Shown one piece after another: positions 60,920-64,000 of a stretch of 64,000 nucleotides of DNA. Within the stretch, counting starts at the first letter, position 1. Every line of letters begins with the position of its first letter. Below the pieces are notes generated by a model, which was given only the letters and a program-made list of their open reading frames with translations, was not told the DNA's origin and did no database searches. The position numbers were made by a program, and so were the translations under genes. The DNA comes from JARDZU01 sp963730285 (GTDB lineage Bacteria > Actinomycetota > Acidimicrobiia > Spongiisociales > ZC4RG35). The stretch lies in the NCBI GenBank assembly GCA_963730285.1, contig CAVSQY010000008.1:124001-188000 (forward strand), in the 5' to 3' direction.

Positions 60920-62312
60920 GACGCAACCTCCACCACTGCGAGAAGGACTGACGCGCCGGACGCGGAAAGTCGCGGTATTTGGTCCAACTTCTGCCAGGCC
61001 CGGGGAGCCTCCGAATCCAGCCCCCACTCGAGATGAGCCCCGTCAGCCTCGATGCCCAGCGCTTGGCCGTCGCCCAGCGCCGCGGCTCCGCAGCGGTCTT
61101 GGCATATCTCCCCATCCCCTTTTCCAGCCACGCCGGTAGCCGGCCCTCGTCGGCGGCACGACGACGCAGGCCGAGCAACATCGCGGGGATCTGGATCCGG
61201 ACCGGGCACACCTCTTCACAGGCCCCACAGAGGGTGGATGCAAAGGGCAGCTCCCACCATGGCTCCATCCCCTGCAGCCCCGGGGTGACGATCGAGCCCA
61301 CCGGGCCCGAGTAGACGGTCCCATACGCATGACCCCCAACGGTGCGAAAGACAGGGCAGACGTTCAAGCAGGCACCGCATCTGATACAGGCGAGGATCTC
61401 GGCAGTCTCACCACCGAGCACGTCGGAGCGCCCGTTGTCGATGATCACCACATGCACCTCGTCCGGCCCGTCGGGGTCGGCCGGGTGCCGCGGGCCGGTG
61501 ATTACGTTTGTGTAGACCGAGAGTCGCTGCCCGGTCGCCGATCGGGCAAGGACCTCGAGTATCACAGCCGCATCCTCCCAGGTGGGAACGATGCGCTCCA
61601 TCCCCATCAGCGCGATATGTAATCGTGGAGCGGTGGTGGTCAGCCTCCCGTTGCCCTCGTTGGTCACCAAGACGATCGAGCCCGACTCTGCGATTGCCAT
61701 GTTCACACCCGAGATGCCCGCATCGGCTCGCAGGAATTGCTCTCGCAGATGTGCTCGGGCGATCGCGTTCAATTGGGCCGGGTCGTGTGTCTCCTCGACA
61801 CCGAGCTTGGCGGCAAACAGGGCACCGACGTCCTCCCGTGTCATGTGGAGGACAGGGGCGATGATGTGACTCGGCGTGTCTCCGGCCAGTTGGACGATGA
61901 ACTCCCCGAGATCGGTCTCGACCACTTCGACCCCCTGTCGGCCCAGATGGGGATTGAGCTCGATCTCCTCGGAGACCATCGACTTGGACTTGACCACCAG
62001 GTTGGCGTCACGGCCGGCCAGGATCCCGCCCACGATCCGATTGGCCTCGAGGGCGTCTGAGGCAAAATGAACGTTGCCACCCGCTTCGGTCAGTCGGTCG
62101 GCGAATCGACCGAGGAGAACGTCGAGTTCCGATAGTGCGCCCAACCTCACGGCACGCGCTCGATCTCGAAGCTCCTCTCCGATCGTCAACTCTTCGAAGG
62201 CGTTGGCCCGAGCGGAGGTCATGAGACGCATCCCCCGATCCACCGCTTTCGCCTCATGGGTGCCGACCAGGCGGTTCGACCTCTCCACGAAGGTGACAGG
62301 CTCCCTACTCAT
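60909..62312 (-). CDS. lutB: Iron-sulfur LUD protein LutB-like
   Basis: From MSREPVTFVERS the product has 467 residues. LUD domain landmarks are VVKSKSMVSEEIELNPHLGRQGVEVVETDLGEFIVQL and GISGVNMAIAESGSIVLVTNEGNGR. Two cluster motifs follow, CIRCGACLNVCPVF and CGACEEVCPVRI. It carries electrons between LutA and LutC. Confidence 0.92.
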   Translation of the reverse strand: MSREPVTFVERSNRLVGTHEAKAVDRGMRLMTSARANAFEELTIGEELRDRARAVRLGALSELDVLLGRFADRLTEAGGNVHFASDALEANRIVGGILAGRDANLVVKSKSMVSEEIELNPHLGRQGVEVVETDLGEFIVQLAGDTPSHIIAPVLHMTREDVGALFAAKLGVEETHDPAQLNAIARAHLREQFLRADAGISGVNMAIAESGSIVLVTNEGNGRLTTTAPRLHIALMGMERIVPTWEDAAVILEVLARSATGQRLSVYTNVITGPRHPADPDGPDEVHVVIIDNGRSDVLGGETAEILACIRCGACLNVCPVFRTVGGHAYGTVYSGPVGSIVTPGLQGMEPWWELPFASTLCGACEEVCPVRIQIPAMLLGLRRRAADEGRLPAWLEKGMGRYAKTAAEPRRWATAKRWASRLTGLISSGGWIRRLPGPGRSWTKYRDFPRPARQSFSQWWRLRRGS

Positions 62313-63033
62313 CCCGTTGGCCAGACAGGATCTCGGCAATGTGTTTCACCTGTATAGGAGATCCGCGCCGACGTAGGCCGCCCTCCATGTGTATGAGGCA
62401 GGAAACGTCACCACCAACCAGGGTATTGGCACCTGAAGCCTCCACACGATCGAGTTTGGCCTCCATGATCGCTCCCGAGACCGCAGGCATCTCCACGGCG
62501 AAGAGCCCGCCAAAGCCACAACACTCCTCTGAGCCCTCGAGTGGCACCGTTTCTGACTTCGCCAACAGATGGTCCGCCTGCGATTTCAGCCCCAGCCCCC
62601 TCAGACCGTGACAGGAGTGGTGGTATGCAATGACACAGCCGTCGCAATCGGGATCCGACTCGATTCCGAGATCCTCGACCAGGTACTGAGTCAGCTCCCT
62701 CACCCTCCCCGCCACCTCGATTGCCTCGGCCTCTCGGTCGGTTCCATCGAATAGCTCGGGATAGTGGCGAGACATCATCAACGCGCATGAACCGGAGGGG
62801 AGAACGATGGGCCCCACAGTCCCGGTCAAGGCGTTCAGGGTTTGCTCAGCCATCAGGCGGGCGTCGTCGGTGAGACCCACGTTGAAGGCCGGCTGGCCAC
62901 AGCATGTCTGACCCTCGGGGAATTCGACATCGCAGCCGACGGCTTCGAGGACCGCCACCGTCGCCCGGCCGACATGCGGGGCAAGGGCGTCAACGAGACA
63001 TGTCACGACCAGTTGAACCGTCGGCGCATCCAT
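62305..63033 (-). CDS. lutA: CCG-domain protein LutA-like
   Basis: From MDAPTVQLVVTCLVDAL the product has 242 residues; an ATG 15 codons upstream is possible. Two cysteine-rich CCG domains are present: GQTCCGQPAFNVG and SEECCGFGGLFAVEMP, with YHHSCHGLRGLG. It is the first gene of lutABC and overlaps lutB by eight bases. It carries the [4Fe-4S] clusters of the heterodisulfide-reductase type. Confidence 0.9.
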   Translation of the reverse strand: MDAPTVQLVVTCLVDALAPHVGRATVAVLEAVGCDVEFPEGQTCCGQPAFNVGLTDDARLMAEQTLNALTGTVGPIVLPSGSCALMMSRHYPELFDGTDREAEAIEVAGRVRELTQYLVEDLGIESDPDCDGCVIAYHHSCHGLRGLGLKSQADHLLAKSETVPLEGSEECCGFGGLFAVEMPAVSGAIMEAKLDRVEASGANTLVGGDVSCLIHMEGGLRRRGSPIQVKHIAEILSGQRDE

Positions 63034-63252
63034 GCTCTGAGGGTATTGCCCCGAGAGCGCGTGGCGTGGCACAAACATCGAGACATCTATCCTTTCCGGC
63101 GCCGACCCAAGGGTGGCTAGGGTTCCGGCCGTTCATTCGGTGTCTGGTCCGAGCGCCACAGAAGGCCCACAACAGGGCTCGCACCTCACTGGACAAAACC
63201 CTCGAGGGGACAAGTCGACACGACTTCTGCGCGTGCCGACAAGGAGAGATCG
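63034..63252. promoter_or_regulatory. Divergent promoter region of lut and the EamA transporter gene
   Basis: The 219 non-coding bases lie between divergent genes. I see no palindrome typical of a LutR/FadR-type operator. The plus-strand gene has a good ribosome site (aaggagagatcg). Confidence 0.45.
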
Positions 63253-64000
63253 ATGTCCAAGCCCCGCCAGGTGCACACCCGAGCACTGATCCTGGCCCTT
63301 TTCGTGACCATGCTGTGGTCCTCGTCATGGGTGCTCATCAGATGGGGCCTGGAAGACGAGCGACTCCCGCCCATCCTCTTTGCCGGACTTCGCTATGGCA
63401 CGGCATCGATGGTGCTCATCGGGCTCGTCTCTTCCAATGGCCGCGCCCGTCACCAAGTTCGCTCCCTGAGCCGCAAGGAGTGGGTGGCGCTCACACTGCT
63501 TGGCCTTGTCTTCGTCACGGCCGCCCAAGGGGCGCAGTTCGTTGCCATCGCAAATCAGCCGGCAGCGACGTCCAGCCTGGTGTTGTCCCTCACCCCGCTG
63601 ATAGTGGCTATGGCCTCGGCAGCAACCTTGGGAGAGCAGCCCAGCCGTCGACAAGTGATCGCTGCCGGGGTGATCGTGATTGGGGCAGCGACCTACTTCT
63701 CAGGAGACATCGGGTTCACGACTGCGGGGATGCTCGCGTCTGGCGTCGGCCTGGCAGCCAACGCGGCCGCGGCATTGATGGGACGCCGAGTGAATCGAGG
63801 ACTTCGACATTCCCCCCTCGTGGTGACTGCTGTGAGCATGGGGTCAGGGGCGGTGGTCTTGCTGGTGATCGGCATCGTGGTCGAGGGACTGCCACGTGTG
63901 ACACCCGGGGGATGGGTCCTAATCGGCTGGCTCGCCGTGGTGAACACAGCCCTCGCATTCACCCTGTGGAATCGCAGCTTGCAACACCTGTCGGCCACCG
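63253..64000 (+). CDS. EamA-family (DMT superfamily) transporter, 3' truncated
   Basis: The frame runs off the end of the window after 249 residues. About eight helices are visible in the two EamA halves: VTMLWSSSWVLIRWGLE, QFVAIANQPAATSSLVLSLTPLIVAMASAATLGEQPSRRQVIAAGVIVIGAA, then a second half ending NTALAFTLWNRSLQHLSAT. It is probably a metabolite exporter or importer; substrate unknown. Confidence 0.9.
   Translation, partial: MSKPRQVHTRALILALFVTMLWSSSWVLIRWGLEDERLPPILFAGLRYGTASMVLIGLVSSNGRARHQVRSLSRKEWVALTLLGLVFVTAAQGAQFVAIANQPAATSSLVLSLTPLIVAMASAATLGEQPSRRQVIAAGVIVIGAATYFSGDIGFTTAGMLASGVGLAANAAAALMGRRVNRGLRHSPLVVTAVSMGSGAVVLLVIGIVVEGLPRVTPGGWVLIGWLAVVNTALAFTLWNRSLQHLSAT

Noticed and set aside
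1..64000. CRISPR array or prophage structural module
   Set aside because: No regularly spaced repeats, cas genes, capsid, portal, terminase or tail genes are visible anywhere in the window.

Overview
The window is high-GC DNA from an actinobacterium. The evidence is a 14-subunit NADH dehydrogenase operon of actinobacterial layout, a Rex repressor, an F420/flavin-type LLM oxidoreductase, a GAF-ANTAR regulator, a geranylgeranyl-reductase-type flavoprotein and an RsiG-like c-di-GMP anti-sigma factor. The cytochrome b is split into two genes, unlike the long QcrB of mycobacteria and streptomycetes, and many genes use GTG or TTG starts. I infer a deep actinobacterial lineage, possibly Acidimicrobiia. 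The sequence alone does not prove this. I see no tRNA, rRNA or CRISPR.

1-9.6 kb: the end of a phosphodiesterase gene and two small backbone genes, then about 7.7 kb of integrated DNA lodged at the 3' end of moaA. Three copies of the moaA 3' end mark the junctions (about 1828, 3175 and 9579). The inner segment (3175-9599) is a complete integrative element with integrase, excisionase, inverted arm sites beside both att copies, an interrupted SEC-C protein gene and a three-gene secreted metalloprotease cassette. The outer segment (1828-3195) has no integrase and carries a lipoprotein and a MazEF-type toxin-antitoxin pair.

9.6-28 kb: moaA, a bactofilin-like membrane protein and the nuoA-N operon, all on the minus strand. 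The operon is interrupted between nuoD and nuoE by an oppositely oriented, apparently Tat-exported amidohydrolase.

28-41.4 kb: an LLM oxidoreductase, a HAD hydrolase, a geranylgeranyl reductase-type flavoprotein and rex, followed by two divergent respiratory blocks. The minus-strand block encodes a membrane protein, a two-cluster ferredoxin, split cytochrome b, a Rieske protein, a diheme cytochrome c and a small membrane protein. The plus-strand block resembles ccoNO plus a further cytochrome c, but the CcoN-like subunit has lost all the heme- and copper-ligating histidines. Both cytochromes c of this block share an N-terminal helical motif with the C-terminal half of cytochrome b in the other block. 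This ties the two operons together and suggests an undescribed bc/pseudo-oxidase supercomplex. It is the most interesting system in the window.

41.4-56.5 kb: a glutaredoxin-like protein, a SAM hydrolase, a Clp1/Grc3-like P-loop kinase, a CAP-domain protein, a cluster of DnaA-box-like sites, a GAF-ANTAR regulator and a glycosyltransferase. A partner-switching stress cassette follows: a STAS protein, a SpoIIE phosphatase with an HATPase tail, and a sigma factor with an HATPase domain fused to its N terminus. Next come an asparaginase, an RsiG-like anti-sigma factor, an M23 peptidase, a MoaD domain fused to a polytopic membrane domain, and a quinone oxidoreductase.

56.5-64 kb: a sulfur-related cluster (DsrE2, DsrC/TusE, DUF1641, SQR-like flavoprotein), an alpha/beta hydrolase, lutCBA and a partial EamA transporter. 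The SQR-like and hydrolase genes each contain a one-base frameshift, about 0.5 kb apart, which could be decay or an assembly problem.
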